Source of the DNA: Pontibacter diazotrophicus
GTDB lineage: Bacteria; Bacteroidota; Bacteroidia; Cytophagales; Hymenobacteraceae
Direction of reading: 5' to 3'
DNA length: 64,000 nt
Assembly: GCF_003367245.1 (NCBI RefSeq)
Contig: NZ_QRGR01000005.1
Span: 186,001 to 250,000, forward strand
Shown: positions 53,086 through 62,271 of the stretch, one piece after another
How positions within the stretch are numbered: position 1 is the stretch's first letter
How the letters are laid out: each line of letters starts with the position of its first letter
Position numbers and translations under genes: made by a program
Notes under the pieces: model-generated
Seen by the model: only the letters and a program-made list of their open reading frames with translations
Databases searched by the model: none
What the model was told of the DNA's origin: nothing

Positions 53086-53946
53086 ATGTTAGGGAAAACT
53101 TTATTCATCCTGAGCCTACTGTCGCTGTGCTGTGGCAGCAGTGTGCTTGCACAATCCAAATCAATGCGTGTAGCAACCTATAACATCCGTTACGACAACC
53201 CCAACGACGCCCCCAATACCTGGGCAAAGCGCCTCCCTGTGATGGCGAACCAAATCCAGTACCACGACTTCGATATCTTCGGAACGCAGGAGGTGCTGTT
53301 TAACCAGCTAAAAGATTTGGCTGAAGCGTTGCCTGCATACGCTCATATAGGAGTGGGAAGAGATGATGGCAAAGAGAAAGGAGAGTTTGCTGCCGTTTAC
53401 TATAACAAAGACAGGTTTACACTGCAGCAGCAGGGACATTTCTGGCTCTCTGAAACGCCTGAAAAGCCAAGCAAAGGGTGGGATGCTGCTATTCCCCGCA
53501 TTTGTACCTGGGGCCAGTTCCGGGAACAGGAAACCGGGTTCTCTTTTTACTTTTTTAACGTGCACTTTGACCACATGGGAGAGCAGGCACGCAAGGAGAG
53601 TGTGAATCTAATAGTACGGAGAATCAGGCAGATAGCAGGGAACTCGCCCGTTATACTTGCCGGCGACTTTAATTTCAGCCAGAAAGATGAAAAGTACACT
53701 ACCCTGAACACCTCCGGTATACTGAAAGATGCTTTTCAACTGGCAGATTTACGCTATGCACCCAGAGGTACCTTCAACGGTTTTGACGCTGACCGAAACT
53801 CCGATGAAAGAATCGACCACATCTGGCTTAGTTCAGGTTTCAAAGTTAACCGCTATGGCATTCTGACAGACACCTACGGCGACGGAAAGTTTCCATCCGA
53901 TCATTTCCCGGTAGTGGCAGAGATAGAGTATAGTGTAAAGAGGTAG
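53086..53946 (+). CDS. Endonuclease/exonuclease/phosphatase family protein (secreted)
   Basis: The ATG at 53086 gives a 286-residue product with a signal peptide (about 1-22, ending VLAQ). An in-frame ATG at 53011 would place 25 hydrophilic residues before it. EEP motifs are intact: NIRYDNP, TQEVLF (catalytic Glu), FFNVHFDHMG, GDFNFSQ, ERIDHIW and SDHFPV. It likely hydrolyses phosphoesters such as phospholipid or nucleic acid bonds in the periplasm. Confidence 0.85.
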   Translation: MLGKTLFILSLLSLCCGSSVLAQSKSMRVATYNIRYDNPNDAPNTWAKRLPVMANQIQYHDFDIFGTQEVLFNQLKDLAEALPAYAHIGVGRDDGKEKGEFAAVYYNKDRFTLQQQGHFWLSETPEKPSKGWDAAIPRICTWGQFREQETGFSFYFFNVHFDHMGEQARKESVNLIVRRIRQIAGNSPVILAGDFNFSQKDEKYTTLNTSGILKDAFQLADLRYAPRGTFNGFDADRNSDERIDHIWLSSGFKVNRYGILTDTYGDGKFPSDHFPVVAEIEYSVKR

Positions 53947-53995
53947 GAGTGCAAATAGCTAAAAGGAGAGGGTACGGAAGTTTGAAAAGCTTTCC

Positions 53996-54982
53996 TTACA
54001 TATACCAGACACTGTCCGGTGACAGCGAGAGATGTACTGTGTCGCCTTTTGCAACATTGGCTTCAGCAGCTTTTGTAGTTACCGTCAAATCTCCTGAAAG
54101 CAAGATTTCTATATCGTAGTAGCTGCCATAGAAGGTTACTTTGTTTACCTTTCCCTGAAGGGAACGACTCTCTTCCGCTCCTATTCTAAAACTCTCAGGG
54201 CGAATAAGCATCTGTTTGTTGTTTGGCTTTATGCCTGGGAGTTTAGAGAAGGCTGCTGCCTGTGCAGGAGGTATGAGGTTGTAGCTTCCGAACAGGGCGG
54301 CTACATACTCGTTCACTGGCTGCCTGTAAATCTGCTCTGGTGTTCCTTTCTGCAGCATCTGTCCATTCTTCATCACCAGTATTTCATCTGCCCACGAGAG
54401 CGTATCCAGCGGGTCATGAGACGTTAGAATGCAGGTAATTTCCAGTCGTTCTCCTATTTCGCGGATAACGGATTTAAGTATGTTTTTATGCACGGCATCG
54501 AGGTTGGAGTATGGTTCGTCGAGCAGTAATAGTTTGGGAGATGAGATGAGCAATTTAGCCAGGGCAATCCGTTGTTTCTCGCCTCCTGATAAGTGATCTG
54601 TCCGTCGCGACAGCAAGTGATTGATCCGGCATATCCCGTACAAGGTTTCCGCGTCTTCTGCTGGCAGAGTGTTGGCATAACGCAGTACCTGCTCCACTCT
54701 CAGTGATTTAGGCAGTTCAAAGTGCTGCGATAAGTAAGAGATACCCGGGTGCCCCGGCACTAACTTGTCCAGCGGCCCAATTACCTTTTTACCCTCAAAT
54801 AGCACTTCGCCAGCACTAGGCTGCACGAGCCCGGTAATGATTTTCAGCAGCGTACTTTTGCCCGCGCCAGTCTCTCCTGCAATGGCTGTTTTCTGGAATT
54901 CTTCCTGGCTAAAGCTGATGTCTTGTAAAGTGAAATCCCCTTTTTCCTGTATAGATATGCCTGATACTTTTAATAAACTCAT
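53996..54982 (-). CDS. ABC transporter ATP-binding protein with TOBE-like domain
   Basis: A 328-residue ATPase. Walker A GETGAGKST (36-44), signature LSGGEKQ and LLLLDEPYSNLD (Walker B plus D-loop) are intact. The C-terminal 100 residues resemble a TOBE (molybdate/Fe/sugar-type) domain: IRPESFRIG...GKVNKVTFYGSYYDIEIL. No permease or substrate-binding gene adjoins it, so it is an orphan; an iron(III)- or spermidine-type importer is possible. Confidence 0.8.
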   Translation of the reverse strand: MSLLKVSGISIQEKGDFTLQDISFSQEEFQKTAIAGETGAGKSTLLKIITGLVQPSAGEVLFEGKKVIGPLDKLVPGHPGISYLSQHFELPKSLRVEQVLRYANTLPAEDAETLYGICRINHLLSRRTDHLSGGEKQRIALAKLLISSPKLLLLDEPYSNLDAVHKNILKSVIREIGERLEITCILTSHDPLDTLSWADEILVMKNGQMLQKGTPEQIYRQPVNEYVAALFGSYNLIPPAQAAAFSKLPGIKPNNKQMLIRPESFRIGAEESRSLQGKVNKVTFYGSYYDIEILLSGDLTVTTKAAEANVAKGDTVHLSLSPDSVWYM

Positions 54983-55024
54983 TTAATTGGAGGGGATATA
55001 AAGATGGTTTGGGTAATTTGACTG

Positions 55025-55368
55025 TTACTGTAATTCAAATAGTGCTTTGAGTTTGTGTTCGATTTCAACCTGATATTTTGGAGGTATAATACCTAATTGC
55101 CTTTGTATTATATTTTTGGTATGGTTACCATTCTGTGCAATTTAATTACTGAATCGACAGACAGTCCTGTTAAATAAAAGTCATTGTCTTCTTTGTATAT
55201 GAGTAGGTCTGATGCCTCAAGTGACTTCTGTATTTGGCTGCTTATGAAAGCTATGATTACATGCTCATAAATCCCTATTGCTTCCGTCAGGCAAACGGCT
55301 GGCCTTACTTTAGTTCCGCTGAAATCATCAAATGGGAAGGGGAACAGAACAATCTTTCCCTTAGTCAT
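55025..55368 (-). pseudogene. PemK/MazF-type toxin, frameshifted near the C-terminus
   Basis: The intact reading begins at 55368 with the PemK/MazF signature GKIVLFPFPFDDFSGTKVRPAV. It runs 86 residues to a TAA at 55108 after HRMVTIPKI. In another frame the expected family ending NIIQRQLGIIPPKYQVEIE follows and stops at 55025. A run of five A (minus strand) where six would restore the frame explains the break. The toxin is thus truncated by about 28 residues if the sequence is exact; it may be inactive, or the run may hold a sequencing error. Confidence 0.7.
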
Positions 55369-55594
55369 GAGAAGGTTTTCCGTCTGTTAATGAATATATA
55401 TTCTCTTGTTCTTCATGCAAAAAGTCAAAAACTGGATTGTTAGTCATTGCTGCTAACCATTGCTTGTCCTCCAATTCTTCGTCTTCAGACACGAGAATAA
55501 TTACTTTGACTTTCTTGTCCCTCACTTTTAGGGGATGGTCCAAACGTAAAACTCCTTTATTATCTATTTCCCCTGTAACCTCAATGGCTTTCAT
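55361..55594 (-). CDS. Antitoxin of the PemK/MazF pair
   Basis: A 77-residue protein that precedes the toxin gene and overlaps its start by 8 bases (ATGACTAA), the usual toxin-antitoxin layout. The N-terminal MKAIEVTGEIDNKGVLRLDHPLKVRDKKVKVIIL is a beta-strand module like antitoxins of the AF2212/DUF104-type. An acidic linker leads to a C-terminal LHEEQENIYSL stretch likely to bind toxin. A strong Shine-Dalgarno aggagg lies 6 bases before the ATG, unusual for this genome and suggesting acquisition. Confidence 0.7.
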   Translation of the reverse strand: MKAIEVTGEIDNKGVLRLDHPLKVRDKKVKVIILVSEDEELEDKQWLAAMTNNPVFDFLHEEQENIYSLTDGKPSHD

Positions 55595-55600
55595 GACGAA

Positions 55601-55606
55601 CCTCCT
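55601..55606 (-). promoter_or_regulatory. Strong Shine-Dalgarno before antitoxin
   Basis: Minus-strand aggagg, 6 bases from the ATG at 55594. Most genes in this window lack such a strong site, so it supports both the start choice and a possibly foreign origin. Confidence 0.5.
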
Positions 55607-55784
55607 GCTTTTATGTTGTTGCTAGCTATCTTATTTATACTTTCTTAACTTCTTTATGTTTGAAACTGCGTGTTTAGCTAGCTCTATAAATACTCCCATA
55701 TTAACAAAACGCTGGCAATCTGATTGTCTATTAGTTTAAGAACAGAGCAGTCTGTATTGTGAACTTAACCTCCTGAACGCGGAC

Positions 55785-57089
55785 CTACTGCCGTACCTGC
55801 GACTTATCCACGCGCGTCGGCGTATCTTCACCGCTCACTACTCCTTCTGAAGCGAGGGCAATGGCTTTTATCATATTGGTGAGGTGTTCCATGTCCAGCT
55901 GCGACACCTCGTCTTTGACGGTATGGTAGGTTTTATCCTTGTCAATTTGTACTGAGGATATGGTATGCGCCGGAACGCCCAAGCGGGCGAGGGTGGCGTT
56001 GTCAGAGCGGTAGAAAAGGTTCTGCTCGGGGTATGGGTCCGGGTGAATGCTGTAGGTGGTGCCCTGCAGGCGCTGCTGCATCAGGGTGCCCAGGTTAGAG
56101 CGCTCGAAACCGGTGAGGTAGGCGCTGTTTGCACCAAATTGTGAGGGCTTGCCCACCATTTCGATGTTGAACATCGCCACAATCTGGTCCGGGTTCAGTT
56201 GCTCAGAAAAGTATTTGGAACCAAAGCCGCCCATCTCTTCTGCCGTAAAAGCCACAAACAGCAGCGAGCGCTCCGGTTGCGGTTGCTGCTTGTAATAGTC
56301 TGCAAGCATCATCATGGCAGTTGTGCCTGCCGCATCGTCGTCAGCACCGTTGGCAATGCTGTCTCCAGCCACCGGTTCTTGGATGCCGATGTGGTCGTAG
56401 TGGCCCGAGAACACCACATACTCGTCTTTTCGTTTGCCCTCTATCATGCCGCCAACGTTGGTGAGCTGCAGCTGCTCTATTTTATTTTCAACCTCCACCT
56501 CATACTTTGTAGCTTTTGCCTGGTCTGTTAAAACAAACACTTTGCTTGCGCTTTGGCCAAGTTCTTTTTTCACGCTGCCGCTGCTCACATAGTGCTGGTA
56601 GCGGCTAAAGAGGTCTTTGTGCTTCGGGTGCACCAGTACCAGCACATCCTGGGTTGCATTGTTTAACTCACTTAAAACTGCTCTGAAATCATCCTGCGCG
56701 CCAACTGTCATTACCTTCTGCTTTCCATTATTTGTCCACTCCAACTCTTTATTATCGGTGATGGCAAACACTAATTCCGGCTTTACATCTTTTCCATTTA
56801 GCTTAACTTCCTGCTCCTGTGGTAAAACACGGTACATGCTGAACGTTTGCTTGAAATCGTCCTCCCCAGGTAAAGGCTTTAAACCAACACGCTGAAACTC
56901 GTTCTGAATAAAGTCGGCGGCTTTTTCAATTCCGGGTGTAAAAGAGGCGCGGCCCTGCATAGCATCAGCGCTTAGGGTGCTGACAATGCGGGTAGTTTCA
57001 TCTTGTGTGATAGGCGCTAAATCCTGTGCAGGGGCTGTAGCCGTAAAACCACATGCAAGTAAAAGCAGGGCAAGTTTTATGTTAGTCAT
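55785..57089 (-). CDS. M28 family peptidase (secreted)
   Basis: Start chosen at the ATG 57089, giving a signal peptide (about 1-21, ending TAPAQ) and 434 residues; a longer start at 57149 has a second, unlikely leader. M28 zinc-ligand motifs are intact: SGHYDHIG, NGADDDAAGT, AEEMGGFGSKYF, EMVGKPS and the final THISSVQ-like His region (AHTISS). Acts outside the cytoplasm as an aminopeptidase. A second M28 protein lies at 30921. Confidence 0.85.
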   Translation of the reverse strand: MTNIKLALLLLACGFTATAPAQDLAPITQDETTRIVSTLSADAMQGRASFTPGIEKAADFIQNEFQRVGLKPLPGEDDFKQTFSMYRVLPQEQEVKLNGKDVKPELVFAITDNKELEWTNNGKQKVMTVGAQDDFRAVLSELNNATQDVLVLVHPKHKDLFSRYQHYVSSGSVKKELGQSASKVFVLTDQAKATKYEVEVENKIEQLQLTNVGGMIEGKRKDEYVVFSGHYDHIGIQEPVAGDSIANGADDDAAGTTAMMMLADYYKQQPQPERSLLFVAFTAEEMGGFGSKYFSEQLNPDQIVAMFNIEMVGKPSQFGANSAYLTGFERSNLGTLMQQRLQGTTYSIHPDPYPEQNLFYRSDNATLARLGVPAHTISSVQIDKDKTYHTVKDEVSQLDMEHLTNMIKAIALASEGVVSGEDTPTRVDKSQVRQ

Positions 57090-57216
57090 CTTTGATGTTA
57101 CTGAATACAATAGAAAATGGAGACACAGAACAAAACCGGTGTCAGTCAAAAATACTTATTATGCTGTCAACTTTCGTGCCGTTACACCTTGATTCGTAGA
57201 GGAATGCAAACAGGAA

Positions 57217-57780
57217 TTAGCTTTGTTGCTGCCATTCACGCAGTAGCAGGCTGTATATCTCCAGGTCATGAAAGTGCCCGTTCAGGTATTCCCCGTCCCG
57301 CTGCACACCTTCCATTTTGAAGCCTAATTTCTGTGGGATTCTGCTGCTCTTCGTGTTGCCAACCCCAACCTTAATCTGGATACGGTTCATGCCCATTTCC
57401 TCGAAAGCGTATTGCAGCAGGGCTTTGCAGGAGCGGCGCATAATGCCTTTGCCCTGCAGTGCGCCGGATAGCCAGTAGCCGATTTCTATTTTGCGGTTTA
57501 CATGGTCAATCCCTTTGAAACCAATGATGCCCGCTATGCTTTTCTGATACAGGATCACATACACTTCCTCGGAAGTGTTCTTACTGTCTGTAACCGCTCT
57601 CAAATACGCCTTTGTGTCGAGCACCGACATGCTGTAATCGATAAAGGGGAGCCACTCGCGCAGGTATGCCCGGTGGGTGTCGATGAGGTGGTACAGGAAA
57701 GGGGCGTCTTCCACCGTAGCCAGGCGCAGGTAAAGGTCTGTGTCTACGGGAATGTGTGTGGTATGAGGGCTTATTTTCAT
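57217..57780 (-). CDS. GNAT acetyltransferase, RimJ/RimL-like
   Basis: A 187-residue product from the ATG at 57780; the ORF's first ATG at 57798 adds six residues. GNAT motif A is visible in GYWLSGALQGKGIMRRSCKALLQYAF (acetyl-CoA loop QGKG), with IQIKVGVGNTKSSRIPQKLGFKMEG as motif B. The start LYLRLATVEDAPFLYHLI is the RimJ/RimL type that acetylates ribosomal proteins or small molecules. Alone on the minus strand. Confidence 0.8.
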   Translation of the reverse strand: MKISPHTTHIPVDTDLYLRLATVEDAPFLYHLIDTHRAYLREWLPFIDYSMSVLDTKAYLRAVTDSKNTSEEVYVILYQKSIAGIIGFKGIDHVNRKIEIGYWLSGALQGKGIMRRSCKALLQYAFEEMGMNRIQIKVGVGNTKSSRIPQKLGFKMEGVQRDGEYLNGHFHDLEIYSLLLREWQQQS

Positions 57781-57798
57781 AGGCAGGTAGTAAATCAA

Positions 57799-58138
57799 CT
57801 TCTAATTAACAGTCTTAGTAGCTGTTTTGCAAAAAATAGACTATATATGGTTAAAAATATGCTGGTACACATCAAATTTTTGTGACTTATCAGGCATAAG
57901 TTCACGAGGATAAAGGCTTTACTTGCTTCAAATATCTTGCTACTAAAATGGCAGGCGCCATGCATGCCTTTCTTCGTTTTCATCGTAGTATTAACGAGTC
58001 TGGATACTCTCACCCACTGTACGTCGAATGAATGAATTCCTGCGCCAGGTCGGGAGTAGGTGTAGAAGAATAGTAGAACACCCATCGTGATTTTAAAAAA
58101 GCTATACTCACTCAATCATCAAGAATAAACAGAAGTAT
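57799..58138. other. Gap without a supported gene
   Basis: AT-rich stretch between divergent acetyltransferase and hydrolase genes. An open frame on the minus strand (57795-58115) looks non-coding. No promoter or hairpin stood out. Confidence 0.35.
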
Positions 58139-58669
58139 ATGACACCGACCATACTTATAGTACCCGGCCTGGGAAGTTCTGGCCCCGAGCATTGGCAAAC
58201 ACTGTGGGGGCAGCAGCACCCGGAATTTGAGCGGGTAGCGCAGCGCGATTGGGACACTCCTGTTTGCAGTGAATGGGTTGCTACACTGGATGAAGCCGTC
58301 ATGCAGCACGAGCCGGCGCATGTGGTGCTCGTAGCACACAGCCTAGCTTGCGCTACGGTAGCAATCTGGGCGAAGCAATACAGGCGATCCATTAAAGCTG
58401 CCTTGCTGGTGGCGCCCGCTGATACCGAAGCCGCAGATTTCCCGGAAGGAACCACAGGTTTCGCACTTATTCCAATGGAGCAGCTTCCGTTTCAGAGTAT
58501 CGTAGTAGCCAGCACCAACGACCCTTATGTAACTGAAGCGCGTGCCATGCAACTGGCGCAGGCCTGGGGCAGCGAGTTTGTCAGCATCGGGGAAGCCGGG
58601 CACATCAATTCCGACTCCGGGTTTGGTGAATGGGAGGAAGGGCTAACCTTGCTGAAGAAGTTATGGTAG
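58139..58669 (+). CDS. RBBP9/YdeN-type serine hydrolase
   Basis: A 176-residue alpha/beta hydrolase. The start TILIVPGLGSSGPEHWQTLW, nucleophile VAHSLAC (Ser68) and the C-terminal catalytic GEAGHINSDSGFGEWEEGL (His near 154) are the RBBP9/YdeN family pattern. Acts on small esters in the cytoplasm; substrate unknown. Confidence 0.88.
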   Translation: MTPTILIVPGLGSSGPEHWQTLWGQQHPEFERVAQRDWDTPVCSEWVATLDEAVMQHEPAHVVLVAHSLACATVAIWAKQYRRSIKAALLVAPADTEAADFPEGTTGFALIPMEQLPFQSIVVASTNDPYVTEARAMQLAQAWGSEFVSIGEAGHINSDSGFGEWEEGLTLLKKLW

Positions 58670-58777
58670 CTTTGCGCTGCTTTTATACAGTGAAATCTTC
58701 AGGTTGTCTCAACAGTAGGAGAGTTGTATGGGAATTCAAGATATACTTCCCTATCGTTGAGATGACAAATACATATC

Positions 58778-59500
58778 TCAGTTAATCTGCTTTCTGAAGC
58801 CGCTTTGGCCGCCGCGTTTACCTTTGCCACTTCCAGGACCTCTGCCTCTGCTGCCGCCACTGCTGCTGGTTTTTGGGCTGCCTTTGGTGGCGGCTTTTAG
58901 CTGCGTTACTTCCTCCGGCGTTAGCTCCCGGTACTCACCGGGCTGCAAACCACCGAGGTTTAAGGGGCCGATAGAGGTACGGATGAGGCGCAGCGTAGGG
59001 AAATCAACGGCGGCTGTCATGCGGCGTACCTGCCGGTTCATTCCCTGCGATATCTTTATTTCCAGCCAGGATGTGGGGATGTTCTTCCGGAAACGAACAG
59101 GTTTGGATCGCTCCCATACCTGCGGCTCCTCTTCTAAATGCCGTACTTTGGCAGGCGCTGTTTTCGTCTCTTTTATACGCACTCCAAGGCGCAGCCTTGT
59201 CAGCGCTTCCTGCGGTGGGATACCCTCCACCTGCACCAGGTATGTTTTCTCTACTTTAAACTGTGGATCGGAGAGGCGGTGCTGCAGCGATTTGTCATCG
59301 GTGAGCAACACGAGGCCTTCACTATCATAATCCAGGCGCCCCACAGGATAAATGTCTGCTACTTTCACATAGTCTCTTAGTGTTACGCGGTCTGCTTCGT
59401 CTGTGAATTGCGTCAGCACTTCAAACGGCTTATTGAGAATGATGTATTTCAAATCTGAGTAATTGAGTAATAATGTATGTTCATGATGTAGCCTTTGCAT
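58778..59500 (-). CDS. rluE: Pseudouridine synthase, RluE/RsuA type
   Basis: A 240-residue rRNA pseudouridine synthase. The catalytic motif GRLDYDSEGLVLLTDD holds the Asp (about residue 57). Supporting motifs are ILNKPFEVLTQF, VEKTYLVQVEG and QGMNRQVRRMTAAVDFPTLRLIR. RluE modifies a uridine in 23S rRNA; RsuA-type modifies 16S, so the exact target is inferred. The last 35 residues are a Gly/Arg/Ser/Lys-rich tail not typical of E. coli RluE. The gene overlaps its upstream neighbour by 20 bp. Confidence 0.82.
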   Translation of the reverse strand: MQRLHHEHTLLLNYSDLKYIILNKPFEVLTQFTDEADRVTLRDYVKVADIYPVGRLDYDSEGLVLLTDDKSLQHRLSDPQFKVEKTYLVQVEGIPPQEALTRLRLGVRIKETKTAPAKVRHLEEEPQVWERSKPVRFRKNIPTSWLEIKISQGMNRQVRRMTAAVDFPTLRLIRTSIGPLNLGGLQPGEYRELTPEEVTQLKAATKGSPKTSSSGGSRGRGPGSGKGKRGGQSGFRKQIN

Positions 59501-60089
59501 CTGAGGCTTCTTGTTTCACCCAGTTGGCCTTGAGTTCTTCGAACTCCGGAAGCAGCAGGGAGAATATTTGAGAGTCCTGTAATTCGCCATTTACCATATA
59601 ATGGTTCCGGAGATGACCTTCCTTTTTAAATTCATACCGGTTTAGAAGTTGTAGAGACGGTATATTATGCGGCGATACCAGTGCCTCCACCCTGTAAAGG
59701 TTCATTTTTTCAAACCCGAAAGAAAGCACCGCTCTCAAGGCTTCTGTCATCAACCCTTTGTTTTTATGCGCCTCGCTTGTTAGGGTATAGCCTATTTCTG
59801 CTCTTCTATGTGCCCTTATCCAGGTATGGAAGTCGCAGCGGCCTATTACCTGCCCGTTTTCTTTGTAAAGCAAGTGGAAATGCTTGAATGTAGTGTAATA
59901 GGTTGTTGTTCCTTCGTCAAACCTTCTTTTTGCTTCTTTAAACTCCGTATCAGAACTTAAACCGAGGTAGTCCTTAATTTCCCGCTCAGTATAAGCCCTG
60001 AAAAGCTGGGCATACATCTTAGGCGTGAGCTCCCTGAGGTACAGTCGCTCTGTTGCCAGTATGGTAGGGGAAAAGTCTATTGTCAGCAT
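59481..60089 (-). CDS. GNAT acetyltransferase
   Basis: A 202-residue RimJ/RimL-like GNAT protein. It begins with the TERLYLRELTPKMYAQLFRAY segment. The acetyl-CoA region GYTLTSEAHKNKGLMTEALRAVLSFGF and the following ALVSPHNIPSLQLLNRYEFKKEGHLRNHY are present. It overlaps the pseudouridine synthase gene by 20 bp, an operon-like arrangement. Confidence 0.82.
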   Translation of the reverse strand: MLTIDFSPTILATERLYLRELTPKMYAQLFRAYTEREIKDYLGLSSDTEFKEAKRRFDEGTTTYYTTFKHFHLLYKENGQVIGRCDFHTWIRAHRRAEIGYTLTSEAHKNKGLMTEALRAVLSFGFEKMNLYRVEALVSPHNIPSLQLLNRYEFKKEGHLRNHYMVNGELQDSQIFSLLLPEFEELKANWVKQEASDAKATS

Positions 60090-60172
60090 CTTTCAATAAG
60101 GTTTGTCAACGCTGTGCAAACCAGCAGAAACAATCAACAATTTAACAATCAAGGCATTCAGCAATCAAAGCA

Positions 60173-62257
60173 CTAGTAACTGCCGTTAAATTTCCGCACA
60201 AACCACTCGATGCAAACGAATCCTAGCAACAGGAAGAACAGCCATTTCAGGTCTACCAGGTCGCTCAGTTCCTCTGAACTGTAGATAACATCTTTGTGGT
60301 CGGAGCTGAGAATGTCCTGCTCCAGTTGCTGCAGCTGGCTCGGGTAATAAAGTTTGGAGTTGGTGTTGCTGGCCAGCTGGTAAAGCAGGGTATGGTCGGC
60401 CACGGCATTGAGCGCCTCCAGTTGCAGTTCCTCCACAACGAATTCCCCTTTGTCCTGCTGTTGCTGCCCGTTTATACTTGCCGAAGCAGTATAGGTATAG
60501 CGGCCACCTGGCAGGGTGCCAATATTTACGCCCGCCTGGTTTTCGCCGTTGGCAAAGTTAAAACTTTTTGTTTCGTCGTCCTCATTCGTGATTCGGAGCG
60601 TGATGTTCTGGCCATAGATAGGTTCCAGCGCCTCGTTATAGGCCTCTGCATTAAAGCGGATTTCGTCGGAGCTGGTATATTCTTCCTGGGTTGGGTATAC
60701 GTTCAGGCGCTTCTTGTTGCGGGGTGCACTCAGCAGCTGTATCAGGTTCGTGATGAGCTTATCATAAACCTCCGGCTGCTCGTTGTTGGCCGACTCCATG
60801 ATACGCCATTGCCAGGTGCCGGAGGCGAGAAGGGTGGCGTTGCGACTGTCGCCTGCCGTTTGCACTGCCAATAGCGGCTTATCCGTGCGTACGCGGCCTA
60901 CCTGTTGGTACAACACTACCTCTGTGTTTGGCGCCAGCCGTACATCCCCAAAAGGAACACTGGCAGGAGGGTACTGCTGCAGCCGATCGCCGGCAGCCTC
61001 CGGTAAATTGAACGTGGTAAAGTTCCCACTGACTACAGCCGTTACTTCATCCGACTGCCCACTGGTGCTGATATTCACACCTGCGTTCAGGCGATTATAG
61101 TTGTTGAGGTCGCTTTGCGGCCCCAGGATGTAGAGGGCAGGCACCTTTTTCTGGCGCACCAGGTTAAGAGCGGCCTCGCCACCTGGCACGCGTCCGGGCA
61201 GTTGGTGCAGTACGGCTACATCGTAGTCCTCCTGTTTTAGCTCTGTGAGGCCGGGTATAAACAGCTCCGTCTCATAGTTCTGGTTTGTTTCAATGGCAGC
61301 CCGAATGGCTTTAATGTCCGGGTGCGGAGCGGCGGCGGCCACGAGTACTTTTATCTTTCCCTTCACCACATCAATGTAAGCATGCTTGGTGTTGTTAAGG
61401 GTAGTGAATTCTCCTTGCAGCGGCTGTACCTGTACCTCGTAATGGCGCTTTCCCAAGCCACCTGCTAATACCTGAAACGGTACCTGTTGTATAGGTTGCT
61501 CCGGTTTCAGGGTAACGTTTTTACGCTCGATGGTTTTGCCATTCTCGCTTAAGGTAACTGTTGCCGCAGTGCCACCGAAACCCTCCTGTTGCAGCTCTAC
61601 CTCCAGCGGAAAGCGGTTGCCACTGTAGTTTACCTTGTTGTAGCGAAGTGAGGCAATCAGCACGTCTCTCTTTGGGATGGTGTCACCTACTGCCACAGGG
61701 TATAGTGTAAAGTTATAATTAGCGTAGCCGGGGGAGATGCCCTGGTTCACGATACCGTCTGATAGCAGCACCACGCCCGCCAGGTTCTGCCCGGTATAAT
61801 CCTCCTGCACCCCCGATAGCAGTTGGCTCAGGTTAGTTGTCTCGGCACCATAATTTACCTCTGTTATGTTCTGAGGGCTTTGATCCGCCGCCGCCAGTGT
61901 ACGCACCTCTGTGTTGTAACCTTCATCCTGAAGTCTCTCGCGTATAGCCTGCAGGCCCTGCGTAGCCTGTTGCAGCTGCACAGAGTCAGAGAAAAGCGAG
62001 ACAGACTGTGAGTTGTCTACCGCAAAAACGATGGTAGGAGGCACCGTGGTGTTGGCTACGTAACGCACCAGCGGCCCCAGTAGCAGAAAGCATAGGAAGC
62101 TGACCACCACAAAGCGCAGGGCTGCCAGCATATAGTTAATGGACTTCGGCCACGGCGTACGCTTGCTGTACAGCAACCAGGCGTACAACAGCCCCACCAC
62201 TATGCAGGCCAGTATCAACCAGGGAGAATAAGTGGTAACAAGTCTGAATGAATTCAA
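60173..62257 (-). CDS. vWA-like membrane protein, hypothetical
   Basis: A 694-residue protein. Two N-terminal membrane segments (about 11-30 and 43-62) precede a vWA/MIDAS-type start AVDNSQSVS (DxSxS with Asp81, Ser83, Ser85). A final membrane helix lies near the C-terminus (about 672-690). The large central part has beta-rich segments but no catalytic motif. It resembles the Bacteroidetes vWA/BatA-related and glutamine amidotransferase-like membrane proteins. Role unknown. Confidence 0.72.
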   Translation of the reverse strand: MNSFRLVTTYSPWLILACIVVGLLYAWLLYSKRTPWPKSINYMLAALRFVVVSFLCFLLLGPLVRYVANTTVPPTIVFAVDNSQSVSLFSDSVQLQQATQGLQAIRERLQDEGYNTEVRTLAAADQSPQNITEVNYGAETTNLSQLLSGVQEDYTGQNLAGVVLLSDGIVNQGISPGYANYNFTLYPVAVGDTIPKRDVLIASLRYNKVNYSGNRFPLEVELQQEGFGGTAATVTLSENGKTIERKNVTLKPEQPIQQVPFQVLAGGLGKRHYEVQVQPLQGEFTTLNNTKHAYIDVVKGKIKVLVAAAAPHPDIKAIRAAIETNQNYETELFIPGLTELKQEDYDVAVLHQLPGRVPGGEAALNLVRQKKVPALYILGPQSDLNNYNRLNAGVNISTSGQSDEVTAVVSGNFTTFNLPEAAGDRLQQYPPASVPFGDVRLAPNTEVVLYQQVGRVRTDKPLLAVQTAGDSRNATLLASGTWQWRIMESANNEQPEVYDKLITNLIQLLSAPRNKKRLNVYPTQEEYTSSDEIRFNAEAYNEALEPIYGQNITLRITNEDDETKSFNFANGENQAGVNIGTLPGGRYTYTASASINGQQQQDKGEFVVEELQLEALNAVADHTLLYQLASNTNSKLYYPSQLQQLEQDILSSDHKDVIYSSEELSDLVDLKWLFFLLLGFVCIEWFVRKFNGSY

Positions 62258-62271
62258 TACTTAGAATTATG

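Noticed and set aside
57795..58115. 106-codon minus-strand open frame
   Set aside because: Composition not protein-like, no ribosome site or motif, and it spans the divergent gap.
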